Source: Curvularia sp. ZM96
Taxonomy: Eukaryota; Ascomycota; Dothideomycetes; Pleosporales; Pleosporaceae
Assembly: GCA_022457065.1 (NCBI GenBank)
Contig: JAJGBQ010000008.1
Span: forward strand, 930,001 to 994,000
Length of the DNA: 64,000 bases
Direction: 5' to 3'
In this document: positions 46,013 to 56,701 of the stretch, one piece after another
How the letters are laid out: the number at the start of each line of letters is the position of its first letter
Position numbering within the stretch: the first letter of the stretch is position 1
Position numbers and translations under genes: made by a program
Notes under the pieces: model-generated
Seen by the model: only the letters and a program-made list of their open reading frames with translations
What the model was told of the DNA's origin: nothing
The model's database searches: none

Positions 46013-47356
46013 TTACGCGTGATTGGGATAGTGCCAGACTGCGATTGTGAACAGAAGAAAAGATGATAGCAGAAGTGTGCCTTCAATCCTGAGCAGAGGT
46101 TATTACGGTCTTTGTAGTCGCTATCAAGGCACTTACCAGCGAAGCGATTGATTTTGAATCACATGATTGACCAGAAAGATCGTGAGCGCCAAAATGGTTA
46201 CCTGAAATCCATCGAAAATCATGGTCACGCCAGGTATGTTAGCCACCCAGCCAATTAGTACGGCGACCGGAAATACAAATTGGGTGATTCGGATGCATGA
46301 ACCAAATGCTAACCCAGTGACCCAGGCTAGCCCTTCAGTGCGAGATCGAACGGCTGCTGTAATATGCTCAACTGACGACAAAATCAATGGAATCATGACC
46401 AGTCCAACAAAGCTATGAGAAACATGCAAGTGCTCGACAGAAGATTCAATACTTTCGAGAATATAGATGGACGTGAAGATCTGTACGGCAATACCAGGAA
46501 TCAAGATTATGACACTTACGTAGACAGGATACCTCGGTGTAGCATCCTGTGCGGCAGTGCGCAATGATCTCAGTTCACTAGGTGATGGCATTGTCCCAGG
46601 TATCATGGCTGCGGGAATACTGGTTGCTTGCATAATGCCCAATTTCAAGTCGAATGGTGGGGCATCATCATGGTTCTTTGCGTCAACGTGCGTGTGGTAA
46701 AAAAACAAAGTATAGCTTACAAACTCGAAGAGTAGCACAATGGCACAGCCGTGGGAAACTCCAATAAGGCTATTGCTACCCTCCAGAGAGTCATGTTCTG
46801 ACCAAGTTGCAAAAGCTGTAGGAAGGATGATGCTGATAAGGCTAACGACTAGGAGCTGCGCATTTGTGCGGGCAAAGATTATTGGATACGTTTGGTGCTC
46901 CTTCCAGATACCGCCGAACAACAAGCACGTGCCAAACGTCATGAGACAATGAGAGATAATGGACCCAGTCAGAGCGGTTTGTGCAACTGCAGGCTTACCT
47001 AGGATAGTTGCAGTAATTGCAAAGCATAATTCGGCGCAGTTACTGTTTCCCCATCAGCTTCAGTACTGGTTTTCTGCCAAAAGAGAACTATACCCAATGA
47101 TCCCGAAGAACAGTCCCGAAAGAAGCTCATGGTCCTGTTGCTGAAGATTCAAAGTAATATCCTTTGCCGCAAACTGGACCACGACCGACACAGGAATGAG
47201 CCCTAAGAGACTAATGAAAAATTGAGAAAGGGACTCTTTGTGCGTAAAATGCAGAGCAGTGCTAGTAGAGAACAACACGACAGATAGTATCAATATCGAA
47301 AGTCGGAAGAATTTCCGAGCTGAGCCTTCACTCGTCCTCGATGATAAAGAAAGCAT
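46013..47356 (-). CDS. Vacuolar-type Ca2+/H+ antiporter (CaCA/VCX1 family)
   Basis: Three exons (47356..47094, 47042..46137, 46088..46013) give 414 residues. The introns are 51 nt (gtatag to acag) and 48 nt (gtaagt to ctcag). The first splice creates the c-1 motif GNCAELCFAITATILG (family consensus GNAVE), and the second joins NHVIQNQSLRW to IEGTLLLSSFLLFTIAVWHY, the expected end. The c-2 repeat is visible as GLVMIPLILSSVEHITAAV. About 11 membrane segments are predicted by eye. Such proteins load Ca2+ into the vacuole using the proton gradient. The N terminus is short, with about 26 polar residues before the first segment. All key acidic residues are present, so the gene looks functional. Confidence 0.88.
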
Positions 47357-48462
47357 TTTGAAGGTCTTACAATTATGGTACTATAAGAACTGGTTGCATC
47401 AGTATACCTTATAGCATTTTTGTTGCTTATAACTCCACCCTTCTTATCGTGTTTGTAACAATCGTGCCAGTATAATCAGCGAATAAGCCTAAGCATAAGC
47501 ATAATCCATCTGGGCGATGTAGCTTCTCTGCTCGTCATTCTTACCAGAACGAGGTTTTATCTCACTCTGGAGCAGCAAAAGAGGATTAGTACAAGCCTTT
47601 TAGCTGGGTAATCGCCTTGGTGGTGTATGTAAAGGCAAGCAAGGCTGTCAACAATCAAGCCAAGTTACACCAAACCCTCCAGCTTGACATGACTAGCTTG
47701 CCTGGATTAGCTTGATAACCTTCATGTTCGAAGCGTAATCAAAGTAATTGTGAGGTGTAGTATAGTGTATCAGATGATCCCCTATGACGTGTGCTATCCA
47801 GCGTTACGATCGAGCATCTGTACAATCTCTCCATTCACGTACGGACCTATCAACCCCATGAAGACATTTATCTCCGCTCAACTTGGTTTGACTAAGCTTT
47901 TGAAACCTCGCATGAGTTGGTCACTATATCTCCCCGGCTCGACGTAATAAGTATGGTCAGCTCGATTGTTGATGGATATGAAAAAATGACGCTTGAATAA
48001 GCAGCAACCTATGAATAGGGGATCAATGATCTCAAAACACATTTCGAGCAATTTCAATCCCTGGAAAATGAGGCAACAGTACTTTGTTAGCTGTGTAGTT
48101 CAGTATGTGCGGAGGCTCTCCCCACATGTACACTATTTTAGCCTCAGTGCTGAACTCACTCCACGGGGCCCTCAACATCGCCCCGTTCTCATGTCCTACT
48201 GCATCGTTGCCTCACGATTCTTTAATAGATACAGTGCATGCTATTGATAGCAATTCTATCATTATGTGCCCGGACTTTGTTCCTTACTGACACGCAAACT
48301 CTCTAGCCCTGGAAATATTCCTTGTGCATTATGTTCCCAGCGACTCAAGGTTCCAGCCAACCCTGGAATCTTATCAGAAGTCTAGGAACCTCTGCAAGTG
48401 CTGGCACATAGTGGGAAAAGTTGAGCGAGTCGCGCGGGATCGCCGCGGCAGGCCGGATCTAA
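47357..48462. other. Intergenic stretch
   Basis: About 1.1 kb between divergent genes. Frames at 47750..48290 are short and unrecognised. Confidence 0.4.
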
Positions 48463-49593
48463 ATGGTGCCCTCGAAGAGTGCCAGTGCCACGCGCCCTCC
48501 ACATATTCCTGCTTATATACGCGCAATCAAGGATTCCAACGATTCAACGTTTCCGCGTCTGGAATGCCCCCGACCTGAGCGCGACCGTTATGCACATCTA
48601 GCACACCCACCAGCTCCTACCGATCAGTTGCAAAGTATAAGATATCTCTTCTCTCTTAATCTACGTCAATGTGTCGATCTGCTGCCGCGACTGATTGGGT
48701 CCATTATTGAGAGTATACGCCATCTAGATCCGCACAATTGTGTACTCTCGATCATTGGAGGGGGGTCAGACGATGGCACGTTTGAGGCGCTCAATGCGCT
48801 TCGCTCACCCATGGAGCTACTTGGAGCACGATATTACTTCCATTCGAGCGACATTGATCCAACAGCCAAGGGAAACGATCGGATCAGAAGTCTTGCAGCT
48901 CTGCGAAACTTAGCCTTGCAGGACCTTGTCGCACGCCCAGAACAGTACGACCCGGATGCCACAATTTTGTTCTCCAACGACGTCGCTCTATGCATGGAGG
49001 ACATTCTGGAGCTCATCCACCAGCGTAAGTTGCAGGGAGCCGATCAAACGTGCGCCATGGACTGGACCTACGTGGGTGAGGATCCAACGTTCTACGATGT
49101 TTGGATTGCTCGTGGTATGACAGGCGATTTGTTCTTCCACATTCCTGAAGGTGGAAGCTAGGATCATGCTTGGAATCTATTCTGGAATGACCCTAAAACC
49201 CGTGCGCGGTGGTCCGGTGGCAATCCGTTCCAGGTATTTGCGTGCTGGAATGGCGTGACAGCATTTACAGCGAAGCCACTGATGGAACGGGAGGTAGCAT
49301 TTCGAGCCCACACCCAGCGAGAGTGCTTCCAGGGCGAGCCTAGTTTGTTTGCCAAAGACATGTGGTATCATGCCTATGGCAAAATTGCCGTGGTTCCAAG
49401 TGTCAATGTTGGCTATAGTGATGAAGCCACGAGGAAAATCAAAGCGTTGAAAGGCTACACTTCTGCACATGCCATTCGCGAGGTCTTCGATATGTGGATT
49501 GATTGGGATCCTTCACCGCCGGCAAGGGTTAAATGCATGCCAGATCACCCGCACCAGTTCTTCGTAGACTGGGACGAAGGATTAAAACGCTAG
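48463..49593 (+). pseudogene. CAP59/CMT1-type mannosyltransferase with one stop
   Basis: This reading frame of 377 codons matches CAP59_mtransfer proteins, fungal alpha-1,3-mannosyltransferases related to cryptococcal CMT1. Motifs in order: IPAYIRAIKDSNDSTFPRLE, RQCVDLLPRLIGSIIESIRH, GGGSDDGTFEALNALR, ILFSNDVALCMEDILELIHQ, CAMDWTYVGEDPTFYDVWIA, PFQVFACWNGVTAFTAKPLM and KDMWYHAYGKIAVVPSVNVG. A TAG at 49159..49161 lies where the family has Trp (GGS-stop-DHAWNLFW); the same frame continues intact for 143 more codons. The ATG at 48463 directly follows a TAA and lacks the usual N-terminal membrane anchor, so an upstream exon may be lost. Only one lesion is visible, so the inactivation seems recent. 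Confidence 0.85.
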
Positions 49594-51435
49594 AGTACAC
49601 GGAAAATTCAATGGACAACCGATATTTACCGAAGTAGATACTGAACAACGCAATAGAATGCATTCTCAAACTGCGAGAGTACGTTATCAACTCAGAACCC
49701 GATCCATTAGCATGTGTCCATAGAAATAGCTACAGCGATGCATGATCCTTCGTTCATTGCCACACGAATCAGTTCGGCCAGAGATCTCGATAAATCCCAA
49801 GTGCTCTGGCTGGATATAACGGGAACAAATCACTCGCAGCATAGCCGGCCTTCATGTTCTTAATTGTGAATGCTTGCTTCCTTGTGGGATTATATAGAGG
49901 TAAAGTGCTCCATGCCAATCGCACTGACACCTCGCTCGATCGCTCCATCTATTGGCGATAGGTCGTCTCCAGCAAGCCAAATACAGCAACGTCGCTGCCT
50001 CCTGTGCTTGAATGTTGTATGTTCCCTGTGCCCTCGTGTGTATCTTATGTGTGCGCCCGTTTTGTGAGTTCATTCACATTTCGATATTCGCTTTAGCGAG
50101 TTTAGTCAACAACAGTTTCGGCGGAGTGAGGATTAGGTTCGCCAGGCGTTTGTGAAGCAATGTTTTACTCGGGCAAGACCCGCCTATTTAGGCGATATGT
50201 GTATAACCCTAGACGTGAGTATGACTAGCTATTAGTAGTGGCAGGAAGACTTATAGTGATGATGCCTGATAGCTACTTCCTATAACACTGGCCTGACGCC
50301 TAGTATGTAGTAAGAGGTGATGCGACCACAAGAGCGGGGTCGCTCTGCGTCGTCCTTGCAGCACATGCGCAAGCACGAGAAACCGAAGCTTTTGGCCTGG
50401 CCTGCCCTCTTGCGCTGCGTCGCTTGTTGAGATCGGCAGGCTTGTTTGCGTATTGGTAACCGGTAGGGATACGCAAAGGTTTATACCGCATATTTTCTGT
50501 ATCTAGATACGTACTGTGCCCAGATGCTTAGCGGCTCTTACTAGACTGTATATCTGGCCTTGATCGATGTGTACAACTCCAAATGCTCTCCTCTCGGTTT
50601 CATGGCGAACACATGTGCTGAAAGCGTGTCCACCTGCAAGCCTGAGCCATGTTGTGTCAAGGGGCTAGAAGGAGGCGTTTCTAGGGCAATCAAGCTGCTG
50701 TCGCGCCGGATCGAACTCGACAGCCGTGCAGCGGTCGAACTCTTAGGAAGGTGCGTGGACAGAAGAGTGGGAGATTGGGACAAACATGATAGCGAGCCTG
50801 TTAGCTGTGTTTGAGGTGTCTTCAGTTAGCACACGTATACCTCTAAATGCTTTGTGACTACTGTTTGTGCCAACTACGCGCTTAGATCCGTGTACTCCTT
50901 CTGTTTGGACATAGGGTCGTGGAATACGTTTGGGGTACTGCCGGCGTGGAGAGGTAATGACGGCGGTCCTTGCAGGACACTTGTGGAACGGCAGGAGGAG
51001 AGTCGTAACAACGGGAGGCAACACTAGGTTTGTCACTATGTTCAGTATGACAGCTATTGCTCTGCAAGGTAAACGTACATGCATAGAGGCGAACTTGCTT
51101 TCGTCCAAGTAGAGGCCTGCGCTTAGGGCTTCGTTGTAGTTTCGCTTCTACGACGCGTTTTCGCATGCAACGAATTCTAGGACATATATTGGTTTCCTTA
51201 AGCCCAATTTAATAGCTAGAGCAGCATTAGTTCAAGAAGGGGAAGCGAGTCGCATCGTCTTGGGATGAGGAGTGCGACGAGAAGGCACTAGCTCGCAAGT
51301 GGCACCGCTTGGCGTTTGACGCATGACACGACCCACTTATGGCGCGTGCCAAGGCAGGCGTGCGCCCCCGCACTGACTCCCAAACCGCAATTCCACAATT
51401 CCCCAGCCAACGACCGAGCTAAAGTTTTTTGCACT
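49594..51435. other. Long intergenic stretch
   Basis: About 1.8 kb. Overlapping frames at 50541..51166 have no recognised product. No RNA gene was found by eye. Confidence 0.4.
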
Positions 51436-51817
51436 ATGAGCGACTTCCGTAATATCAGTAGGAATGCCCCCGTGGCTCAAGCCAGAGCACGTGCTGGCCA
51501 TAATAAAATTCAGTGGAACGATATCTTCTATGTGGGCATTTCCATAACCGTATCTATACTACTTTTTAGACTCACTCTAGCTGCAGGAAATAACAAAGGA
51601 CGAAATGGATGCGCTTCCAGAGGAGTATCATTCTTGCTCTTTGAAGGGAATACCAGAGGAGGTGATAGATGCGATGTTAACTAGCACCAATACAAAGCTA
51701 GCGGAGAAAGGCGTTCCCGAGATTACAAGAGATGTGTTGGAGTGGCGCATTGCGAATATAATCCATCACCGCGGACAGTGTGCGTCAGCGCTTAAAAGAG
51801 AGAGAGAATCTATGTAG
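51436..51817 (+). CDS. Small orphan protein, two exons
   Basis: The ATG at 51436 begins MSDFRNISRNAPVAQARARA. A GT-AG intron ends at ctgcag (51592 or so); the donor is either gtgggc (55 nt) or gtatct (41 nt), both phase 0. The second exon reads EITKDEMDALPEEYHSCSLK, GIPEEVIDAMLTSTNTKLAE and VLEWRIANIIHHRGQ. The protein would be about 107-112 residues, soluble and helical. No family is recognised. The coherent second exon makes this more likely a real gene than a chance frame. Confidence 0.5.
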
Positions 51818-52745
51818 CTGACCGCAGACAGATAAATTGAAAAAAAAGGGGGAGCCGGAGCCAACCACATCCTAGTCGTTCGGGGCAGGCACGGGTTCTG
51901 TCAGTGGAGGAGCCACAACAATGCAGGCTGGTGAAGGGGGAAGCGTGCTCCATGCATGGGGGGTCATGGTTCGTAGGAATCGAAGTGCGACTATTCGCTA
52001 GGTGTGGCCCCCGGCTGGGCTAGCGATGCAGGAGGAGCAGTGTCGGATTTGACTAGTCCAATAGGCATCGCCAACCGCTGAAGCGTCAATGCACATATCC
52101 GCTCACTTGCCACACCCAGTGCCCACTTGTCCGTGCTGATGAGCAGGGACTTGCATGCTCATCATCCAGCAGTGCCCACAAAAGCAGCCTGCAGACGCGC
52201 CACAAAGCGAACAGAAGGCGACTGTAGCTGCTGTTGTGCCTCCGATCATAAGCATGCCATGCTAGCCATCTGCATGGAGTAAACGCGTCATTGAAATAGA
52301 TCTCACGTCAAGCGACACATCGTTCTACGGCCGATCGCGCCACAGGGTACTAGCAGAAAGCACAGGGTTGTGCGCCCGCTTGCCGTGTTGCACTATTTTC
52401 TTTTGTGCTAATGCAGCGCCCCCTCACTAGGAGCTTCTCCATCCCATGAATAAACCGGCCCCAGCCCCAACATGTTTCTTTTCTTTCAATCCGGTGCCAG
52501 CATAAGCGACACACCTCTGCAGTCCATGAACGAGAACCTCGCAATTCCTTCGCCTACAATCTCTCCCGACCCAAAATCTTGCTCTTCTGTTTGCTTGATG
52601 TCGTGGAAGGTGGTCAACTGAAATTTTATCGCTCGGGTCTTGTTTTGGCTGGAGATATTATGCTAACGCACTCGGTCTCTGTGTCGCGTCTGAGCACTTT
52701 TTTGTATCTAGTGACGGCGTAGGTTAACTATATTATCAAGCACAC
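51818..52745. other. Upstream region of Zn2Cys6 gene
   Basis: About 0.9 kb, partly GC-rich, then pyrimidine-rich near 52560-52690, as in many fungal promoters. A minus-strand frame at 52350..52544 is not recognised. Confidence 0.4.
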
Positions 52746-55700
52746 ATGGAGCATGGTGGACATCACCCTTGGTTGCCGCCGATGAACCCGGAACATCGGC
52801 CAAATGGCAACATGGCGAATGGCTATAGCCATGCCATGAGTCCCTCACACCCCAACGGACCACCGCCATACCACGCGCAACCGCCACCACCTACCCATCA
52901 GTATCCCCAGCCGGTGACGCCCTACGCGCCTACGCCTTACATGAACGATTATGGTGCAACACAGCAAATACGAAGAAAGCAGGCCCGAGCCATCCAGGCG
53001 TGTAAACAATGCCGCTCGCGAAAGCAGAAGTGTGACGAAGCCCGGCCGTGTCAATCCTGTAGAGTGAATAACTTTGACTGCCAGTACAAAGATGTTCCAC
53101 CACCCAAGTGCGTTCACCTCCGCTTACTGTTTTGGTGTCCCTTCCACTAACGCTCCCCTAGGCAAGATCGAGGCATGATGCAGCTTCAAGAGAGCGTCAA
53201 CAACATATCAGATGTCCTCTCACAATTCGTAGACCAATTCAACACGTGGAAACAAGGCGTGGAGAGCAGATTGCCGCCGACGATGTCCGATCACGCTTCA
53301 CCTGAGGCCTCTTTTTCCGCGCAACAGCGGGATCCGAGCGCATCTGGATGGCCCACGCCTATCCAAGGAAGGGGCCAGATGGCTCGAGTTAACAACCTTA
53401 AGATAGAATCCCCAGTCGTTGCCCATTCGGACACTCTATCGCCTCTAGATACTCGTGCGTCCGCTCCGATCAAGCAGGAATCGCCGTTTGCACCACCTCC
53501 ACAGCAACCCGCAACACCTGCCGAAAGCGTTCGGACCGATCGTAGCCATGCCACCAAGACGGGCCCCAAGGAACAGACAGGCCTCCAAGGAGACCACACC
53601 ACCCCCGCGCACAAGCTACTCGAAGAATGGACGCAAATGAACATCTTCTATCAAGGCATTCCTTATTTGAAACGACTGATCGACAATGGCCGTGAAGTGT
53701 CGGACTACCCGATGCAGTTGGAGCAGGATCGTGGACTGCTGCGCGTTTGGGGCGTTGGCGAGGGCCAAGAGCTTCATGACGGCGCCCAAGGGCCCGGTAG
53801 TCCCGAGAGCAGTAACGATTCCGACGCAGCCTCTCCAGCACCAGGCAAAGACGGTCTATGGGGCCACCCACCTTATGGTCACCAAAGTCCTTCTGAGCAC
53901 AGCAGCACACCACGCGAAAGTTATCAGAGCGGCCTTGGTCCAGATGGCCGCCCTGACTTCCGTCGTCATGTCATGTTCGAGCTGCTCAAGTCGTACATGG
54001 ACAGCATGCACATGTTCCACCCGTTTATCAACGAAGTCAAGCTGAAGCGCATGTTCAGAGAATTCAGCGACCAATACAGCCCAGAATCGCGCGGCACAGG
54101 TATCCGATCACCTGCTGTCAATGGAGTGCATCAGCTCAACCCTGGCATCAAGCGGAAGCGCTTAGCCAGCGGCTTCGACGGTCTCCCATCGGCCAGAGGT
54201 GAGATTGAGCGCTCACTGCGCAATGCCATCGTTCTCCTTGTTCTTGCTCTAGGCAAGGTTTGCTCCTACACAGACCCGCTGCCTGCACCGCAAAACGACC
54301 GGAATCCTTACATCCACTCTGAATACGGATACATTCGCGATTTCTCAAACGCCAACGGTAGTTTCGTCAGCGAGGCCTCTGAAGACAGTCGTCCGCGAAA
54401 TATTGACATACTCCCTGGCATGGCTTACTACGCGTACGCTACGGACATCCTTGGAAACCAGCAAGGAGGGATGACAGCTGATCACGCGCAAGCCCACCTT
54501 CTAGCTGCGCTCTATATGGGTCAGTTTGCGCGAGTATTGGAGAGTTGGAGCTGGATCAGCAGCGCATGCCGAATCGCACAGGTTCTCATCAAAGCCGACT
54601 ATCACAAGCTTCTCCGTAAGAACAACGAGAAGAGACAATTCTGGGAACCCGAGGAACGGTATCGGTTGAATCTAGTCATGTGCGTTTATTGGACAGCACT
54701 GCAGCTCGAGTCGTAAGTAATTCATTTTCTACCGTCCTAGAATTCCAACACTTGCTAACCAGATCTTAGCGATATCTTGGCGGAGATGAGCAATCTAACA
54801 CCCTCCGGCATCTCAGCCTACCAAAGTGACATTATGTACCCTGAAGGTGTCAACGTAACCTGGCTTCAAGAAGACAGCAACTCTGCGCAACTGAAAAACA
54901 TAACATCGGGCCCACGGAACGATTTGATGATGAAGCTTTACTCTACGCAAACGTTCTTGCGAGTTATTCTGAACGTAGCGCACAACGCGTTGTACGGACC
55001 CAGCGGACAAATGAGCTTCGACCCCACCAATGTCAAGGAAGTGGCTTACAACGCACTCACACATGTAGGCGTGCTGGAAAACTGGAGAAAAGTCCTCTCG
55101 CCTGAGCTTGCATGGTCCGACAAAGATTACCCCTCAACAGACCTCAACATTGCTCGTGTTCGTGCCAAGTACTATGGTGGTCTCTACATGATGCTGCGGC
55201 CCTACCTGAAGCTCGCGAGTCACACGTTGGAGTTCCCGTCCCAACCTCCGGGCAGCACGGGCGACTCTCAGAAGGTAGAATTGAGCCAGAATCAGCGGGA
55301 GATTATCAAGATTGCCTGTAAATGTATTAACAGCGCGATCCGCAGCACAATTGCGTTTGATCGTGTAGGCGAGGAGCCTGGTAGCAATTACCAGTACTTC
55401 ACCCCGACACGTAAGAAGAGGCTTGTGGTCACAAACATCTTTGGTACACTCCACGCGTAAGTATCTTAGTTGCTATTTTCTCAACGAGTCCGCTAACACA
55501 AGATAGGCAATTTGGCAACATGCTTGTCCTGGCTTCGGTGTACAAATCCAAACTCTTTCCTCTCCTACTAAGCGATACCTGGCTTACGAAGGCCACTCTC
55601 TTGGCCCTGTTTGAGCGTACGATCAACGTAATTGAGGATGTTGCGCCGAACTCGCCCATTCTGCGCATGGACCTCGAAATCCTCAGGAATACACAAAACC

Positions 55701-55747
55701 AGATACTCGCAAGTCAGGCCACAGAAATACAAAGTACCATTCAATAG
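52746..55747 (+). CDS. Zn2Cys6 fungal-specific transcription factor
   Basis: Four exons (52746..53107, 53162..54712, 54770..55456, 55507..55747) with introns of 54, 57 and 50 nt give 946 residues. The N-terminal 75 residues are Pro/His/Asn-rich. The binuclear cluster is at about residues 85-115: CKQCRSRKQKCDE followed by CQSCRVNNFDC (C-x2-C-x6-C-x5-C-x2-C-x6-C). A heptad-like dimerisation helix follows (MMQLQESVNNISDVLSQFVD), then a low-complexity linker, and from about residue 410 the fungal-specific transcription factor domain (MFELLKSYMDSMHMFHPFIN, HAQAHLLAALYMGQFARVLE, SWSWISSACRIAQVLIK). All splice joins keep frame and the gene looks intact. The regulon is unknown; the nearest gene is only a P450 relic. 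Confidence 0.92.
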
Positions 55748-55839
55748 CCCTTATGCTTTTTGTGGACGACAATATACATACCACAGCTTCGGGATTCTCC
55801 AGATATACAAAAGCCTAAGATGGTTCATAGACTGGCCCA

Positions 55840-56360
55840 TTGCACCAGTTAGGGAGACCCTACGCACCAGTTCTCGTCAATATTCGAACAGCCTCAAAGA
55901 CAACTGTACCTCCTACGGGGAGTGGCGGACCGACTGGAACCGATCTATTCCTTGCTCCAAAATGGAGCATAGTTGCGTTCAGTCTGTACTCGATGCATAG
56001 ACGACCGGATCTGTACGGCATGGATGCCGAGCTGTCCCATCCAGAGAGATGGGATGAAGACATGCCTTTGAAGCATGATCCCACAAACTTCAAGTGGGAC
56101 TATGTTCCTTTTGACGGCGGGCCGAGAAGATACCTTGGAGGGGGGCATGCTTGGCTTGAGGTGTGTCTCTTTGGCTGACAAGCGTGCTACTAGCCCACTT
56201 TGCGCTCAAAGAAGCTGGTTACACGGTTGTGCACCTTCTTCAGAGTTTTCCGGACCCAAGGCTTCCGTACGGGGAGCGTCTCGAGCTACTTGGTGTCAAG
56301 AAGTAGAAATCGACGGTGGTTCTGACGATAGCATATGGTTGCAAGGTCAAGGTTAGCCGT
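55840..56360 (+). pseudogene. CYP52-like cytochrome P450 relic (3' end)
   Basis: The frames show PVRETLR (helix K), a frame change to PYAPVLVNIRTASKTTV, then SIVAFSLYSMHRRPDLYGMD, PERWDEDMPLKHDPTNFKWD and the heme-loop region YVPFDGGPRRYLGGGH. The invariant heme Cys (FxxGPRxCLG) is replaced by Tyr. Another frame gives AHFALKEAGYTVVHLLQSFP and LELLGVKK, a stop, then KSTVVLTIAYGCKVKV. This is the last third of a CYP52/alkane-fatty-acid hydroxylase-like P450. The N-terminal two thirds are missing and the Zn2Cys6 gene ends 93 bp upstream, so the copy is a 5'-truncated fragment. Confidence 0.8.
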
Positions 56361-56701
56361 GACGTGGTGTGTGGGTTACCGAGTGCGGATGGTGCAGATA
56401 CGGCGTCAAGAAAGACCAAAGTAACCGTATGCGCATTGCCTGTTGCTCCCTATTTTAGATTACACAAAGGCATTGGGTTCATACAGGCTCCTCCAAACAA
56501 TGCTGCTTTACAGCAGTATAGCTGCTAGAGGCCAGTTTTTATCTGTCTTGTCCATCTTGATGAGCTAAAAAGTCGCAAGACTAGTTCCTGATATTGTTGC
56601 TGCTTCATGCATTGACATCTTTCTAACGGCTTCCTCCATTTTGGTGCTCTTTGTTTTTATTTTCTAGCGGTTGATACGTAAGCGCCAGCCTGCCGATATA
56701 T
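56361..56701. other. Spacer
   Basis: Between the P450 relic and the end of the NB-ARC/TPR gene; nothing else recognised. Confidence 0.4.

Noticed and set aside
50541..51166. Long frames on both strands
   Set aside because: Mutually overlapping, without family features or intron logic.
53291..53913. Antisense frames of 117 and 147 codons
   Set aside because: They are shadows of the Zn2Cys6 gene.
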